NCBI RefSeq assembly: GCF_016583565.1
Contig: NZ_NRRF01000004.1
Location: 62,001-126,000 of the forward strand
Direction: 5' to 3'
Length of the DNA: 64,000 bases
Source of the DNA: Thiocystis violacea
GTDB taxonomy: Bacteria; Pseudomonadota; Gammaproteobacteria; Chromatiales; Chromatiaceae
Made by a program: the position numbers and the translations under genes. Of the stretch, positions 8,764 to 18,602 are shown piece by piece (the stretch's first letter is position 1; every line of letters begins with the position of its first letter). The notes under the pieces were generated by a model. It was not told the DNA's origin, did no database searches, and worked only from the letters and a program-made list of their open reading frames with translations.

Positions 8764-9801
8764 ATGCTGCAAGAGCTGGACAGACTGCCCGACGCGCTCC
8801 TGGAAACAGGCAGCCGCGACCTCGGCGCCGTTCTCGGCGCACCCACGCTCATCCACCTGGAAGGCGCGCGCGAGCCGCCGCTCTTCGTCTCGGTGCTCAT
8901 GCACGGTAACGAAACCGTCGGCTGGGACGCCGTTCGCAGCTTGCTGCGAGAGCGACTCAGGCGCGACGGGGAGCTCGGGCTGCCACGCTCGCTCAGCCTC
9001 TTCATCGGCAACGTCACCGCTGCGGCGAGCGGGGTCAGACGCCTCCCCGGACAGCCGGACTACAATCGCGTCTGGCCGGGCAGCCCGCTCGCGCCCACCT
9101 TGGAGCATGCGCTCATGTCGCGGGTCGTGGCGATCATGGCCGACCGCGGCGTCTTCGCAAGCCTCGACCTGCACAACAACACCGGTCTGAATCCGCACTA
9201 TGCCTGCGTGAACCTGATCGACAACCGCTTCCTCCACCTCGCAACCCTGTTCAGCCGCACCGTCGTCTACTTCATCCGCCCCGCCGGGGTGCAGTCGATG
9301 GCGATGGCCTCCCTCTGCCCGGCCGTGACCGTCGAGTGCGGCAAGGTTGGCGATCTGCATGGCGTCGATCACGCGCGGCGATTCATCGACGCCGCGCTGC
9401 ACCTGACGGAGATCCCGGACCACAATCTGCCCCCCCAAGACATCGACCTCTTCCACACGGTCGCCCAGGTCAAGGTGCCGGAGGACGTGGCGTTCAGCTT
9501 TTCGACCGACGCGGGCGACCTCATGCTCGACCCGGAACTGGAGCGGATGAACTTCTGTGAGCTACCCCGGGGGACTTTGTTTGCGACATGCCCCGAAGGC
9601 GGCGCGATCCAGCTGGATGTGCGTGACGAGCTTGGAGAGGATGTGAGCGAGCGCTTCTTCAGCCTCGATCAAGGCGAACTCAGGCTGCGGCAGGCCGTGA
9701 TGCCTTCGATGCTCACCCGTGACGAGACCGTCATCCGGCAAGACTGCCTCTGCTATCTGATGGAGCGCTACGGGGATCATGTCCCGCGGCGCGGCGCATA
9801 G
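8764..9801 (+). CDS. Aspartoacylase / succinylglutamate desuccinylase-like M14-type metallohydrolase
   Basis: This encodes 345 residues from ATG 8764, a start that places the zinc site at the usual distance from the N-terminus; longer readings to 8536 are not protein-like. The zinc motif HGNE at about residues 47-50 (SVLMHGNETVGWDAVR) and the third-ligand segment SLDLHNNTG, with a later ECGKVGD, match the AstE/AspA branch of the M14 family, which removes acyl groups from N-acyl amino acids or trims small peptides. The protein is cytoplasmic, without a signal peptide. The substrate cannot be told from the sequence. No arginine-succinyltransferase genes are nearby, so a role in AST arginine breakdown is unlikely on context. 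Confidence 0.75.
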   Translation: MLQELDRLPDALLETGSRDLGAVLGAPTLIHLEGAREPPLFVSVLMHGNETVGWDAVRSLLRERLRRDGELGLPRSLSLFIGNVTAAASGVRRLPGQPDYNRVWPGSPLAPTLEHALMSRVVAIMADRGVFASLDLHNNTGLNPHYACVNLIDNRFLHLATLFSRTVVYFIRPAGVQSMAMASLCPAVTVECGKVGDLHGVDHARRFIDAALHLTEIPDHNLPPQDIDLFHTVAQVKVPEDVAFSFSTDAGDLMLDPELERMNFCELPRGTLFATCPEGGAIQLDVRDELGEDVSERFFSLDQGELRLRQAVMPSMLTRDETVIRQDCLCYLMERYGDHVPRRGA

Positions 9802-9866
9802 GTGGGTAGCAGCACGCCTGTCAGCGCCAGACGGCCGCTCTGCACAACAGGCGGGGACGGCTGGCT

Positions 9867-10679
9867 TCAGCCCTGGTGGGTGATGCCGCTCACCGGCGGG
9901 TTCACGCCGCGGGGCTCGCCCTGAATCCAGGCGCGCAGCTGGTACCACAGGCGTCCAAGATGCTCATGGATGGCGTAGGCGCTCTCCGAGAAGGCCTTGA
10001 TGGAGGGGAGCCAATCCCTGTAGTCCAGGTCCTTCGTCCAGCCCGGATGATGCACGAAGGCTGTCGGCGCCGCGGTGACCCTGAGGCCAACCTCCTCGAA
10101 GAGTTCGACGGCTCGCGGCAGATGCCAGGCATCGCTGACCAAGAGGATGTGCTGGACGCCGTCTCGCGCGAGCAGGGGCGCGGTGTCGGTAGCGTTCTCC
10201 CAAGTGGTCCGGCTCTCGGTCTCCACGTCCGCCACGCCAATCCCGTAGTCCGACTGGAGGACATCCGCCATCAAGCGGCCGATCGCCTCGCCCTCGTCGC
10301 CCAGCCTCCCGCCCGTGACATAGACGGGCAGACCGCTTGCCCGGTGCAGGAAGGCCCCGTAGCGCACGCGCCGCAGGCTGGCATCGTCGAGGCTGTCGCC
10401 ACCGTACTCAGGCGCATCGCTCCGGCGGCCCGCGCCCAGGATGACGATGGCCTGGGTGGACGTCGGAATGGCGCGGGGATCGAGCGCCGGATAGGGCTCG
10501 AGCGGCTCCATGAGACTCGTCCCAACCACGGGCAGGCTCATGAGCGTGACTGAGCTCAAGGCGAGGAAGATCGCCAGTCGCACCGCGACGCCCCGCGCCA
10601 GCCAGAAGGCGACCACCAGCATCAGGATGATGATGCCGGGCGGGATCAGGAAGCTCTTGATCAGGCTATAGAGCATCAT
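9867..10679 (-). CDS. YdcF/ElyC-family DUF218 membrane protein
   Basis: This encodes 270 residues. Two N-terminal membrane helices (about 5-27 and 32-52) are followed by a DUF218 domain: [36 protein letters not shown] and [17 protein letters not shown], the conserved signature of SanA/YdcF/ElyC proteins. ElyC and SanA act in envelope maintenance, including the undecaprenyl-phosphate supply in E. coli. The gene is coupled to lipA by an ATGA overlap (start ATG 10679, lipA stop 10676-10678), although no functional link between lipoylation and ElyC is known to me. The short tail after about residue 240 is variable. Confidence 0.85.
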   Translation of the reverse strand: MMLYSLIKSFLIPPGIIILMLVVAFWLARGVAVRLAIFLALSSVTLMSLPVVGTSLMEPLEPYPALDPRAIPTSTQAIVILGAGRRSDAPEYGGDSLDDASLRRVRYGAFLHRASGLPVYVTGGRLGDEGEAIGRLMADVLQSDYGIGVADVETESRTTWENATDTAPLLARDGVQHILLVSDAWHLPRAVELFEEVGLRVTAAPTAFVHHPGWTKDLDYRDWLPSIKAFSESAYAIHEHLGRLWYQLRAWIQGEPRGVNPPVSGITHQG

Positions 10680-11650
10680 CCAATGACGTCGCTCGCCTGC
10701 CGATCCGCGTGGTAGGACGAGCGCACCATGGCACCGCTCGCGACATTCGAAAAGCCCATCTCGACGCCGATGACCCGCAATTGCTCGAACTCATCCGGCG
10801 TCCAATAGCGCAGCACGGGCAGATGATCCCGTGTGGGCTGGAGGTACTGGCCCAGCGTCAGCATCTCGCAGCCATGCGCCCTGAGATCGCGCATGACGTC
10901 CAGCACCTCGGCCTGCGTCTCACCAAGACCAAGCATCAGACCCGATTTGGTTGGCACATCAGGATGGCCGTCCTTGAAGGCCCGGAGCAATTGCAACGAG
11001 CCGCTGTAGTCAGCGCCAGGCCGAGCCTGTCGGTAGAGTCGCGGAACCGTCTCCAGATTGTGATTGAAGACGTCCGGCACCGCCTCACCCACGAAGTGGG
11101 CCAGCGCAACCGACTCACGACCGCGGAAGTCCGGGACCAAGACCTCCAGCCGCGTGCTCGGATTGCTGGCCCGGACCGCGCGCAGGCAGGCGGCGAAGTG
11201 GCCCGCGCCGCCATCACGCAGATCGTCCCGATCGACCGATGTGATGACGACATAGCGCAGCCCCATCGCCGCGATGGACTCGGCAAGGTGCTCGGGCTCG
11301 CGCGCATCGACCGGCTCGGGTCGTCCATGGGCGACGTCGCAGAAGGGACAGCGCCGGGTGCAGACGTCGCCGAGGATCATGAAGGTCGCGGTGCCATGGT
11401 TGAAGCACTCGCCGAGATTGGGGCACATGGCCTCCTCGCACACGGTCGCGAGCTTGCTCTCTCTCAGCAGCTTCTTGATCCGGGCCACCCCAGGGCCAAC
11501 GGGCGCCTTAGCGCGGATCCAGCTCGGCTTGCGCAGCGTCGGGGCCTTGGTCTCGACCTTGACGGGAATGCGCGAGACCTTGTCTTTGCCGCGCTGATGG
11601 GTGTCTGGTGTCGCCCGCGAGGGGGCGGTCAAAGAGGTTGGTTCGGTCAT
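10676..11650 (-). CDS. lipA: Lipoyl synthase
   Basis: This radical-SAM enzyme of 324 residues inserts two sulfurs into octanoyl chains on E2 and H proteins to make lipoyl groups. Both iron-sulfur clusters are evident: the auxiliary cluster cysteines C71, C76, C82 ([12 protein letters not shown]) and the SAM cluster C97, C101, C104 (CTRRCPFC), followed by DVAHGRP and the C-terminal RSSYHAD serine loop. ATG 11650 was chosen over an upstream extension because the preceding residues are low complexity. The N-terminal 45 residues are basic and typical. It is followed directly by the ydcF-like gene. No lipB is in the window. Confidence 0.95.
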   Translation of the reverse strand: MTEPTSLTAPSRATPDTHQRGKDKVSRIPVKVETKAPTLRKPSWIRAKAPVGPGVARIKKLLRESKLATVCEEAMCPNLGECFNHGTATFMILGDVCTRRCPFCDVAHGRPEPVDAREPEHLAESIAAMGLRYVVITSVDRDDLRDGGAGHFAACLRAVRASNPSTRLEVLVPDFRGRESVALAHFVGEAVPDVFNHNLETVPRLYRQARPGADYSGSLQLLRAFKDGHPDVPTKSGLMLGLGETQAEVLDVMRDLRAHGCEMLTLGQYLQPTRDHLPVLRYWTPDEFEQLRVIGVEMGFSNVASGAMVRSSYHADRQASDVIG

Positions 11651-11755
11651 GGATCCCGTCTCGTCCAGCTGTGTGAAGCGCTGGTTATGGGGTCTGGAAG
11701 ACGGGCTTGCACGCCCTCGGGGCAGCAATCGGCGGAGCCAAGGAGGAAGCGATGC

Positions 11756-12328
11756 TCATCCGGGAAGCAAACGGTCAACCAGGATATGGAACCAGGGCGT
11801 GAACCAGCTCGGATGCAGCGCCAGGGAGCGACGGATGGCCGCCGGCGCCATCCAGCGCCATGCACCAATCTCCGTCGGGTCGGGCCTGGGGTCGCCCGCG
11901 TAAACGCCGTGGAAGATATGCAGATACTCGTGCTCGATCAATCCGGTCTCTTGGTCGTCGGCGCGATAGACGAGTTCGGCCCGCTCCGTCAGCGGTACCC
12001 GAATGCCAAACTCTTCTTTCAGACGCCGGCCGGCCGCGATTGAGGTCATCTCGCCGGGCCTTGGGTGACCGCAGCAGGTGTTGGACCAGCGTGCTGCGAA
12101 GTGGTACTTGCTGTCTGCGCGACGCTGGAGCAGAAGATCTCCGTGCGCATTGAAGACGAGGATCGAGAAGGCCCGATGCAGTTGCCCGAGCCGGTGGGCC
12201 TCGAGCTTACCCGCCGCGCCCATGGCTTGATCCCCTTCATCGACGATGATGACCTGCTCCGTGGCGTCGCGCCGCGCGGCCCGCTCTAGGTCTTCTGCTG
12301 CCAGGGGCGGGACGATCTGAGCACTCAA
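11756..12328 (-). CDS. idi: Isopentenyl-diphosphate delta-isomerase, type 1
   Basis: This 190-residue Nudix-fold enzyme interconverts IPP and DMAPP. The diagnostic residues are present: HRAFS (about 51-55), the cysteine/His metal-site loop [12 protein letters not shown] (82-93), the Nudix-like helix RRLKEEFGI and the acid pair in EHEYLHIF. The start is TTG 12328, chosen because GGAGG lies six bases upstream and no ATG is in place. The TTG overlaps the TGA of the RuBisCO-like gene (TTGA), so the two are translationally coupled. Its product feeds crtE and bacteriochlorophyll phytyl-chain synthesis; many photosynthetic bacteria keep idi in or near the photosynthesis cluster. Confidence 0.93.
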   Translation of the reverse strand: MSAQIVPPLAAEDLERAARRDATEQVIIVDEGDQAMGAAGKLEAHRLGQLHRAFSILVFNAHGDLLLQRRADSKYHFAARWSNTCCGHPRPGEMTSIAAGRRLKEEFGIRVPLTERAELVYRADDQETGLIEHEYLHIFHGVYAGDPRPDPTEIGAWRWMAPAAIRRSLALHPSWFTPWFHILVDRLLPG

Positions 12329-13710
12329 CGTTCACCTCCAGTGCGGTTCTCTCCAGTGCGGTTCTCACCTGCGGGATTGTCAGCCGAGGGCGCGACGGCC
12401 GGCGCATCCGCTGGCGGTCGGAAGGCGCGAATGGCCGCGCTCAACTCCGCGTGGTGTTGGGCATGCGCATCGACATCCACGCCCGCCGCGATGGCATCCC
12501 ACGCCTGACGGATACTCAGTGCGCCGGCGCGCGGACCCATGGGATGACCAAAGACGCCTCGCCCAGGCACGAACCCAAAATCGGTCGAGCCGACGTTGTC
12601 GTAGACCCTCTTCAGGGTGCCGGCCCAATCGCTCCCGCCAGGGACAGGCAAGCTTGGCTTGATTGGACCCATGGGCGCGAGACAGGCATTCACATTCTCC
12701 CGCACTTCGTCATCGCTCGTGTGCATGCGCTCACCGAATCCCGGCATGATGATGACGTCGAATCCCGCGAGCCGCTGGAGTTTGGTAAACACCCTGGTGT
12801 GGATCCCAAAATGCTCCAACCGGCTGAAGGGGGCGATAAAGGGAAAATGCGCGATCAAGGGAACCCGGGCATGCCGACGCAGCATTCTCACGCCACTGAG
12901 CCCGACGGGCATGGCATTCACCAAGAGCGCATTCGCCCCATTCGCGACCGCCAGGTCATGGAGTTCGACCATGCGATCCACCTCATCCGTGATGTTCGCG
13001 AGATACATCTTCGGAACGCCCGTCTCAGACTCGGCGCGCTGTCGCGCAGCGCCCAGCAACGCCGATCTCTGCGCCAGGGGGCACCAGGGAGTGTCCGCCA
13101 GCATCTCGTCGTCCTTGGCGACATCCAGCCCACCGAGCCAACTCTCAAGACCGAGGTCGCTGAACGCCTCCGGCGGGAGGCCGATATTGGGCTTGATCAC
13201 GCCGAAGAAGATCGGACGATCGTAGATGTCGAGAAGCTCTCGAAATCCCTGGACGCCGAATCTCGGCCCTTCAAAGGCAGCCAGATAGGCGTCGGGGAAA
13301 TGGATGTCGAGCAGCTTGACGACTGGGATGCCGGGCGCGAAGAAGGTCCCTTCCCCACAGACGGCGCTCAGAAGATTGGGAATGCGTGGCCCGAAGTTAC
13401 CGTGCGGATGAGCGACACGCACACGGCAGGCTGACACAGGGCCATCGGGTCGCCTGCCCGCGTCATAGCTGAACGCGGTGCGCCCCGAGTCCACGACCTC
13501 CAGATCCAGCACGCGCGCCCCGAACCTTGGGCGCAGATCCTCGTCGAGGCCGACACGCCGCCACTGGGCCGTCGACTGCTCCGCACAGAAATGCGCCGCG
13601 GCGAGATCAGGCGCGCCAACACATTCGAAGGAATAGTCCAGCGTGATGTAAGCGTCGGGATCCAGGGTCTTGGCATCCGCGAAAAAGCCCGACCATTCGG
13701 CGTTCTTCAT
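12325..13710 (-). CDS. Form IV RuBisCO-like protein (photo type)
   Basis: This encodes 461 residues that read along their whole length like the Chlorobaculum tepidum RuBisCO-like protein: AHFCSEQSTAQW-type N-terminus (here [12 protein letters not shown]), [16 protein letters not shown], the KPN-IG loop at 173-177, the carbamate-lysine motif KDDE at 199-202, and [14 protein letters not shown] near the C-terminus. K173 and K199-D201-E202 are kept, but the loop-6 and phosphate-binding segments differ from true RuBisCO (PVPGGSDW), so CO2 fixation is not expected. In C. tepidum, loss of this protein impairs sulfur oxidation and triggers stress responses; some other form IV proteins work in methionine salvage. 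The tail carries a duplicated GENRT pentapeptide. It sits between yjbQ (3-base gap) and idi (TTGA overlap). Confidence 0.93.
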   Translation of the reverse strand: MKNAEWSGFFADAKTLDPDAYITLDYSFECVGAPDLAAAHFCAEQSTAQWRRVGLDEDLRPRFGARVLDLEVVDSGRTAFSYDAGRRPDGPVSACRVRVAHPHGNFGPRIPNLLSAVCGEGTFFAPGIPVVKLLDIHFPDAYLAAFEGPRFGVQGFRELLDIYDRPIFFGVIKPNIGLPPEAFSDLGLESWLGGLDVAKDDEMLADTPWCPLAQRSALLGAARQRAESETGVPKMYLANITDEVDRMVELHDLAVANGANALLVNAMPVGLSGVRMLRRHARVPLIAHFPFIAPFSRLEHFGIHTRVFTKLQRLAGFDVIIMPGFGERMHTSDDEVRENVNACLAPMGPIKPSLPVPGGSDWAGTLKRVYDNVGSTDFGFVPGRGVFGHPMGPRAGALSIRQAWDAIAAGVDVDAHAQHHAELSAAIRAFRPPADAPAVAPSADNPAGENRTGENRTGGER

Positions 13711-13713
13711 CGC

Positions 13714-14142
13714 TCAGTCTTCTCCCGCGACCTGCACGCGCAGCGTGCGCTCAACACGGGGTCCATCCAACTCGACAAAGAAGACCGACTGCCACTCACC
13801 CAGGAGGAGCCTTCCCTCAGAGACCAAGATCGTCTCCGAGGCGTTCATAAAGAGCCCGATGAGATGGGAGTGCGTATTGGGCCGCCCGTCCACGGGATCT
13901 AAGTCGTGGCGATAGCCGCGCCCGGGCGGGGCGAGCGATCCGAGAAAGTCCAGCATGTCCTGCTGAAGCTTTGGCTCTCGCTCATTGAGGGCGACGAAGG
14001 CTGTGGTGTGCGACGACGTGATCGTCACCTGACCGTTGCGAATCCGGTTGCGTTCGAACAGGCCCCTGATGCGATCCGAGACGTCGATGATCTCGATCGG
14101 GGCCGTCGTCGGAATGGTCAGGCTTTCGCAATAAAATCGCAT
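13714..14142 (-). CDS. YjbQ/UPF0047 family protein
   Basis: This encodes 142 residues from ATG 14142. The family signature is clear: ITSSHTTAFVALNE-type strand, DLGPVDGRPNTHSHL-like loop (here DPVDGRPNTHSHLIGLFMNAS) and GEWQSVFFVELDGPR near the end. The conserved histidines H48-like in SSHTT and H in NTHSH form the putative metal/phosphate site. Members are small trimeric cytoplasmic proteins with weak thiamin-phosphate-synthase activity reported; the true function is unsettled. The stop lies three bases upstream of the RuBisCO-like start, so the two are cotranscribed. This is the first gene of the yjbQ-RLP-idi operon. Confidence 0.88.
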   Translation of the reverse strand: MRFYCESLTIPTTAPIEIIDVSDRIRGLFERNRIRNGQVTITSSHTTAFVALNEREPKLQQDMLDFLGSLAPPGRGYRHDLDPVDGRPNTHSHLIGLFMNASETILVSEGRLLLGEWQSVFFVELDGPRVERTLRVQVAGED

Positions 14143-14162
14143 TCGGCAGGGCTCAAATAGGA

Positions 14163-14199
14163 ACGGGCGGGGCGAGTCAACAACTCTCCCCCCGCCCGT
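14163..14199 (-). terminator. Hairpin at the 3' end of the puf operon
   Basis: A perfect 10-base-pair GC stem (ACGGGCGGGG at 14163-14172 with CCCCGCCCGT at 14190-14199) lies 22 bases past the pufA3 stop and 21 bases before the yjbQ start. On the minus strand it is followed by TCCTATTT, a weak T-rich tail, so it may end or stabilise the puf mRNA. Confidence 0.7.
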
Positions 14200-14220
14200 C
14201 GGCACTGTCAACTGTCAGAC

Positions 14221-14409
14221 TTATTTGCCTGACGGAAGAGCGGTCATGCCTGCTGTCATTTCCACGGGCGCGTAATTCGGGCCTTGCAGCCAGTCGAACC
14301 CATCCGAGGACAACAGGATGTAATGGATCGCCAGCGCGAGCAGAAAGAGGAAGGCGAACAGGCCGATCAGCGCGGTGCGCGGATCGAAGATCAGCCAAAT
14401 TTTGTGCAT
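14221..14409 (-). CDS. pufA3: Light-harvesting LH1 alpha subunit, third copy
   Basis: This encodes 62 residues: one membrane helix with the LH1 alpha layout [11 protein letters not shown], then the bacteriochlorophyll-ligating histidine in AIHYILLSS and FDWL at the periplasmic side. Compared with pufA2 in the same operon it has a longer, distinct C-terminal tail rich in Ala/Pro/Met ([13 protein letters not shown]) and lacks the usual second arginine of DPRR (DPRT). It is the last gene of the puf operon and pairs with pufB3 90 bases upstream. It could be incorporated in mixed LH1 rings or be expressed at a different light or temperature regime. Confidence 0.93.
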   Translation of the reverse strand: MHKIWLIFDPRTALIGLFAFLFLLALAIHYILLSSDGFDWLQGPNYAPVEMTAGMTALPSGK

Positions 14410-14499
14410 CTAGATGTCTCCTGAACGAAGCACGGGACGCCGGCGATGTTGGCGCCGGCCTCCCGTCCTTATATCCGCCGGCTGGCGGATGCTTGGCAA

Positions 14500-14640
14500 T
14501 TACAGCCAGGGACGCCAGAGCCACGCAAGGATGTGCGCGATAACCACGATCCCAAAAAACATGGTCATGCTCTGCACGAAGATGGCGTGAAATTCTTTCG
14601 CTTCTTCTTCGGTCAGTCCGGTCATGCTCTTGTCAGCCAT
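14500..14640 (-). CDS. pufB3: Light-harvesting LH1 beta subunit, third copy
   Basis: This 46-residue protein ([20 protein letters not shown]...) has the LH1 beta hallmarks: an acidic N-terminus, the first His in EFHAIF, the bacteriochlorophyll ligand His in [15 protein letters not shown], and a C-terminal WRPWL. It is almost the same as pufB1 (46 residues; differences confined to the E/Q and A/G positions and MFFG versus AFFG), suggesting a recent duplication or gene conversion of that copy. It is paired with pufA3. Confidence 0.95.
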   Translation of the reverse strand: MADKSMTGLTEEEAKEFHAIFVQSMTMFFGIVVIAHILAWLWRPWL

Positions 14641-14772
14641 TAGAATTACCCTCAAAAACTTGTGTTTGACCTGTCGGCCGTTACCGCGAATGTCCCCGCG
14701 GCAAGGATCACTTCGGTGCGTCAGAGAACCCCGTTAGGAGTGCCTCTAGACGCAGCCATTACTCCAGCGACT

Positions 14773-14907
14773 TCAGGAGCCACTCAGCCAGTTGAAGGCC
14801 GGGCTGCTGAGCAGGATGAAGTGAATCAAAAGCCCCAGCACGAACAGGAACCCGAACAGGGCAACCAGGGTTCTACGCGGATCAAAGATCTGCCAAAGTT
14901 TATGCAT
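14773..14907 (-). CDS. pufA2: Light-harvesting LH1 alpha subunit, second copy
   Basis: This 44-residue alpha subunit ([20 protein letters not shown]...) has the BChl-ligand His in [15 protein letters not shown] and stops soon after at SGS. It is shorter by some 18 residues than pufA1 and pufA3 and lacks their C-terminal tail. It is preceded by pufB2 and followed by pufB3. Confidence 0.95.
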   Translation of the reverse strand: MHKLWQIFDPRRTLVALFGFLFVLGLLIHFILLSSPAFNWLSGS

Positions 14908-14990
14908 GTGTATTCTCCGGTCTCTTACTGTTGGACGCTGCTGTTTACAACAATCGCCCGGTCGGTCACTAACACAAAAACCCTAGGCTA

Positions 14991-15137
14991 TTACAGCCAA
15001 GGACGCCACAACCACACGAGGACGTGTGCAACGACGACGATCCCCGTGAACGCGACGAAACTGGACACGAAGATGCCGTGAAATTCCTTGGCCTCGTCTT
15101 CACTGAGTCCAGACATCGAGCGGTTCTCGCTAGCCAT
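14991..15137 (-). CDS. pufB2: Light-harvesting LH1 beta subunit, second copy
   Basis: This encodes 48 residues beginning [20 protein letters not shown], with the membrane helix [20 protein letters not shown] and the terminal WLWRPWL. The BChl ligand is the His of VVAHVL. It is the most divergent of the three beta subunits, with a Val-rich helix, and it heads the B2A2-B3A3 tail of the operon after pufC. Confidence 0.95.
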   Translation of the reverse strand: MASENRSMSGLSEDEAKEFHGIFVSSFVAFTGIVVVAHVLVWLWRPWL

Positions 15138-15197
15138 TTGGATGTTCCTCACAGATCGTCAGGATGGCTCAAACGATTCGGTCATCTCACTTCGCCG

Positions 15198-15228
15198 TCT
15201 GCAGGACGTCGTCGACGCAACCTGCAGA
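15198..15228 (-). other. Intercistronic hairpin between pufC and pufB2
   Basis: TCTGCAGG (15198-15205) and CCTGCAGA (15221-15228) form a perfect 8-base-pair stem with a 15-base loop in the 162-base gap between pufC and pufB2. It may protect upstream mRNA from 3' decay or mark a processing point, so that antenna and reaction-centre genes are expressed at different levels. Confidence 0.55.
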
Positions 15229-15299
15229 TGGCTTGTCATGCGGTGCTTCGCTCCCTGTAGCAACCGCGCGGGCGTCCATGCCCAGCGTCTATCCTATGG

Positions 15300-16385
15300 C
15301 TACAGCTTTTGCTGAGCAGGTGCTGCGTTCTCAACTGGAGCCGGCTCTACCGCTGCCGCCTCTGCAGCAGGTGCCGCAGCCTCGACCGCCCCGTGAAGGG
15401 CCGGGTAGTCCTTCGCCATCTGCGCACCGTAGAGCGGCTTGTACACTCCCTGATGGCAGGTCATGCAACCAACCTTGAAGGGGTCACCATAAGGCCCTTT
15501 ACGCGACGCGGGAAGTGCGTCGTTCAGCGGCCAGATGTAGTCCTGGTTGATTTCGCGTACGTGACGGATGGCGTACCAAGCCGTCGTGCGCTTCGGCGTG
15601 CTCTGATCCCAAGCGAAGAAGGACCGCGTATTGTGGCAGAAGGTGCAGTTGACGCCGAGCGAGTCGGAGATCTGCATCATCAGGCCGTAGGTCCATTCCG
15701 CCTGCTTGATCGAGGTCCGATTGCCAGAGGGCAACGCGGTCTGACCAATGACCCGGATCTCATTCGCCTGATCGAGGAAAGGCGTGTATGGATCATAGGG
15801 CAGCGACGCATAGGCAACCGTCGACGATGCAAAGTTCTGACCGGTGGGCTTCATACCCGACGGCTGACCCGGACCCGGATCGGTCGTCCACACGTAGTTC
15901 GGAACCGGGTTGCCGCGGTGGCAGGTGTAGCAAGTCACACCCGTCTCAGCAACGTGGTCCTTCCAATTCGTGTTGGCCTGACGAACCAGCTCGAACATGC
16001 GACGCGAAACGACCTTAGTGTAGATGTCGTCGGACGCCCAGTTCCCCGGAACGTGGCAGTAGTTACAGCCTTCCTTCGGAGACACCCAGGTCGTCACAGC
16101 GACCATGGTCCGGGTGAACTCGGCCACTGACAGATCCTTCAGAACCTGCACGTTCTCGTAGACATCCGTGACCTTGGCCCCACCCTCTGCCGCGGCCGGG
16201 ATTGCCGCTGGCGGCAAATTCGCCTTCAGGCTCGCCTGTAGCAGACGCGGATTGTAGTTCTGCTCCATACCGAGGCCCCGGTACCCACCTTGCACGACTT
16301 CTGGTGGTGGGCGCTCGCAGCCGAGCAGCACGACAGAGGCGACGACAGCGGCTAATGGGATCGCTACATTCTTACCGATTTTCAT
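15300..16385 (-). CDS. pufC: Photosynthetic reaction centre tetraheme cytochrome c subunit
   Basis: This 361-residue lipoprotein has a short signal ending in LLGC, making Cys23 the acylated residue that anchors it to the periplasmic face. Four heme c sites are at 107-111 (CNYCH), 152-156 (CYTCH), 247-251 (CTFCH) and 307-311 (CMTCH), as in other PufC proteins; it re-reduces the special pair using soluble cytochrome c or HiPIP. The C-terminus has an Ala/Pro/Glu-rich tail after about residue 325 that is longer than needed for heme binding. ATG 16385 overlaps the pufM stop (ATGA), which fixes the start; a longer open frame upstream is only pufM read out of frame. Confidence 0.97.
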   Translation of the reverse strand: MKIGKNVAIPLAAVVASVVLLGCERPPPEVVQGGYRGLGMEQNYNPRLLQASLKANLPPAAIPAAAEGGAKVTDVYENVQVLKDLSVAEFTRTMVAVTTWVSPKEGCNYCHVPGNWASDDIYTKVVSRRMFELVRQANTNWKDHVAETGVTCYTCHRGNPVPNYVWTTDPGPGQPSGMKPTGQNFASSTVAYASLPYDPYTPFLDQANEIRVIGQTALPSGNRTSIKQAEWTYGLMMQISDSLGVNCTFCHNTRSFFAWDQSTPKRTTAWYAIRHVREINQDYIWPLNDALPASRKGPYGDPFKVGCMTCHQGVYKPLYGAQMAKDYPALHGAVEAAAPAAEAAAVEPAPVENAAPAQQKL

Positions 16386-17353
16386 TGCGCCACCCCCGCT
16401 GCATACGGATCCACGATGGGCGCCTGCGCCGGATAGGCCGGAGCAACACCATGTTTCACGGCCCAGAGGTACCAGTTCTCGACCACGGTGCCCGTGAGCA
16501 GGATGCCGATACCAGCCGTGATCACGGTCAGGACCGCACACCACCATGCCCAGCGATGGATGGATTCCATGGAGGCATTGAAGCCCATGGTCCAGCGCCA
16601 GAAGAGTGCCGCACGCTCCGCCGCAGTACCGCGGTCGGTGATCTGGTCGATCTCGCGATCACCACCGAAGCGGCTGACGGCGAGAATGGTCGCGCCATGC
16701 ATGGCGAACAGCAGGGCTGAGCCGTAGAGGAACGCGATCGACAGCATGTGGAAGGGGTTGTAGTACAGGTTGCCGTACCGGATCGAGAAGGCAGCCGTCC
16801 AGTCCAAGTGAGGGAAGACGCCGAAAGGAACCGCTTCTGCCCAGCTGCCCATCATGATCGGGCGGATGAACCCAAGGCTGAGGTAGAAGAAGATCGCCGC
16901 AGCAAAGGCCCAAGACAGGTGCTGGCTCATCCCAAGTGCTTCAGCGCGCTTGTAGGTGCGCACCCACCAGAGCAGGATGGACGCAGTCAGGAATCCACCA
17001 GCGATCAGCCACCAACCACCCTCGGAGAGCGGAGGAATCGACAGACCGTACTGTGGCGCCGGCGGCTCCAGAGCGAGCCAGAAAAAGTGCTTCACGAACT
17101 GGATGACACTCCAGTCGACCGAGGCCAGCATGTTGAAGCCCATGATGAACAGGGCAGCAACACCAAAGATCAGCGACAGCGTTCCGGTGAAGCCTAGGTA
17201 GATTGGGCCGATCTGAGCGTCACCAATCTTTCCAAGCCAGTAGGAGAAGATCGGGTTGCCGATCCGGGGCAGACTGCCTTTCGGCAGCGGCACCCCGGGG
17301 TACGCTGGAGAGCGCACCTGCACGGTGTTAAATATATTCTGATATTCGGGCAT
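16382..17353 (-). CDS. pufM: Photosynthetic reaction centre M subunit
   Basis: This 323-residue integral membrane protein has five transmembrane helices. The special-pair region [29 protein letters not shown] supplies the bacteriochlorophyll histidine and an iron ligand, and ESIHRWAWW supplies a second iron ligand; the glutamate iron ligand lies in the loop after SRFGGDREI. With PufL it binds the primary donor, pheophytin and quinones QA and iron. The C-terminus beyond [12 protein letters not shown] is extended, as in species carrying PufC. The start lies 16 bases after pufL. Confidence 0.97.
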   Translation of the reverse strand: MPEYQNIFNTVQVRSPAYPGVPLPKGSLPRIGNPIFSYWLGKIGDAQIGPIYLGFTGTLSLIFGVAALFIMGFNMLASVDWSVIQFVKHFFWLALEPPAPQYGLSIPPLSEGGWWLIAGGFLTASILLWWVRTYKRAEALGMSQHLSWAFAAAIFFYLSLGFIRPIMMGSWAEAVPFGVFPHLDWTAAFSIRYGNLYYNPFHMLSIAFLYGSALLFAMHGATILAVSRFGGDREIDQITDRGTAAERAALFWRWTMGFNASMESIHRWAWWCAVLTVITAGIGILLTGTVVENWYLWAVKHGVAPAYPAQAPIVDPYAAGVAQ

Positions 17354-17369
17354 TGTAGTCTCCTAGATC

Positions 17370-18206
17370 CTACCAGAGCGGGAGCTCAAGCCACCAGTTC
17401 CACCATTCCGGCCAACCACGTGTCCAGAAGGGGCCACTGATCACGATACACACTGCGCTCCAGAAAACCGCGCTCAGCGCCAGGAAGAGGCCGAGACGAT
17501 GGATCGCGAGGGCACCAATGGAGTAGCCGACGATATCGCGGAAGAAGGTGTTTTCATGCTCACTGGTCTTGACTTCCTCACCCTCTTGCGGATTCGTCAC
17601 CGACAGAATCAGCGACCCGTGCATCGAGAGCGCCAAGCAGTTGGTGAAGAAGAAGGTGATCGCGAGCATGTGGGCCGGGTTGTAATGGAAGTGCAGGAAT
17701 TGATATCCCACGTTCGAGACCCAGTCCAGGTGGCTCAGGATGCCATAGGGAAAACCGTGACCCCAAGCACCGAGGAGGATCGGACGAACAAACACGAGAA
17801 CCAGATAGGCGCCAATCGCGAACGCGAATGCAAAGGGAACATGGAATCCAATGCCGAGCTTGCGACAGATCTCGACTTCCCTCAGCGCCCAAGCGACGAA
17901 AGCGCCAGCAGCACAGATCGTGATGATCTGCCAAAGGCCGCCTTCGGTCAGCGGCGCCATTCCAAGGCCGTAACTAAGATCAGGGGGAGCGATACTGATC
18001 TGCCAGATATTATAGGTTTGTAGCTCGGCGTTCGGTCCGATGGTCGCACCCCAAACAATCAGGAGTACACCCAACAAGGCAAAGAAGAAACCCGCGACCC
18101 CGAAGAAGCCGACATAGAACGGCCCCACCCAGAAGTCGAATAGGTCTCCCCCTATCAGCGTCCCGCCACGGACGCGGTATTTTCTCTCAAAACTGAGCAT
18201 GGCCAT
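17370..18206 (-). CDS. pufL: Photosynthetic reaction centre L subunit
   Basis: This 278-residue protein, [20 protein letters not shown] onward, has the five-helix reaction-centre fold. [29 protein letters not shown] carries the special-pair and accessory bacteriochlorophyll histidines, [16 protein letters not shown] carries an iron-ligand His, and the QB pocket is around [16 protein letters not shown] with the proton-relay Glu and Ser. The loop ENTFFRD includes the iron-binding His in ALAIHRLGL. It is separated from pufA1 by a 118-base spacer that contains a stable hairpin. Confidence 0.97.
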   Translation of the reverse strand: MAMLSFERKYRVRGGTLIGGDLFDFWVGPFYVGFFGVAGFFFALLGVLLIVWGATIGPNAELQTYNIWQISIAPPDLSYGLGMAPLTEGGLWQIITICAAGAFVAWALREVEICRKLGIGFHVPFAFAFAIGAYLVLVFVRPILLGAWGHGFPYGILSHLDWVSNVGYQFLHFHYNPAHMLAITFFFTNCLALSMHGSLILSVTNPQEGEEVKTSEHENTFFRDIVGYSIGALAIHRLGLFLALSAVFWSAVCIVISGPFWTRGWPEWWNWWLELPLW

Positions 18207-18274
18207 CGTAAAATCCTCTGCTGGGGAGGCATTCCAGATGGCTGCCTCCTCTTAGCACTGTCAGCGGCAGGAAA

Positions 18275-18295
18275 GACCTGTCGAGCCGACAGGCC
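18275..18295 (-). other. pufA1-pufL intercistronic stem-loop
   Basis: On the mRNA strand GGCCUGUCG pairs with CGACAGGUC around a three-base GCU loop, a nine-pair stem (one G-U pair), extendable by two more pairs. A hairpin at this point is a known feature of puf operons in Rhodobacter, where it blocks 3' decay and makes the short antenna mRNA more abundant than the full-length message. Confidence 0.7.
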
Positions 18296-18324
18296 TCACC
18301 TACCACTCCCCAAAAAGGACGCGA

Positions 18325-18519
18325 TTACCTTTGGGGGACAACCGGCGTCACTTGCTGGACCGTGGCGGCAGGAATGCCGTCTTCGAGCCAGTTGAACTCA
18401 GCCGTGCTCAACAGAATCATGTGGATGGCGATACCGAGGATGGTCAAAAACACGGCCAAACCGATCAGGACACGGCGAGGATCGATCAGCAGCCACATTT
18501 TCCAGAGATCAGGTGACAT
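18325..18519 (-). CDS. pufA1: Light-harvesting LH1 alpha subunit, first copy
   Basis: This encodes 64 residues starting [20 protein letters not shown]. The BChl-ligand His is in [15 protein letters not shown] and the C-terminal tail ([18 protein letters not shown]) is of the type seen in Allochromatium/Thiocapsa LH1 alpha. Two ATGs are adjacent; the second (18519) gives the family-typical N-terminus and sits seven bases from AGGAG. It is paired with pufB1 80 bases upstream. Confidence 0.95.
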   Translation of the reverse strand: MSPDLWKMWLLIDPRRVLIGLAVFLTILGIAIHMILLSTAEFNWLEDGIPAATVQQVTPVVPQR

Positions 18520-18602
18520 CATTATTCTCCTAGAGATAAATAGATACGGGACTCATACAGAAAGGTTGATCACGATTCGGATCAACGCTCAACCCAATCT
18601 GA

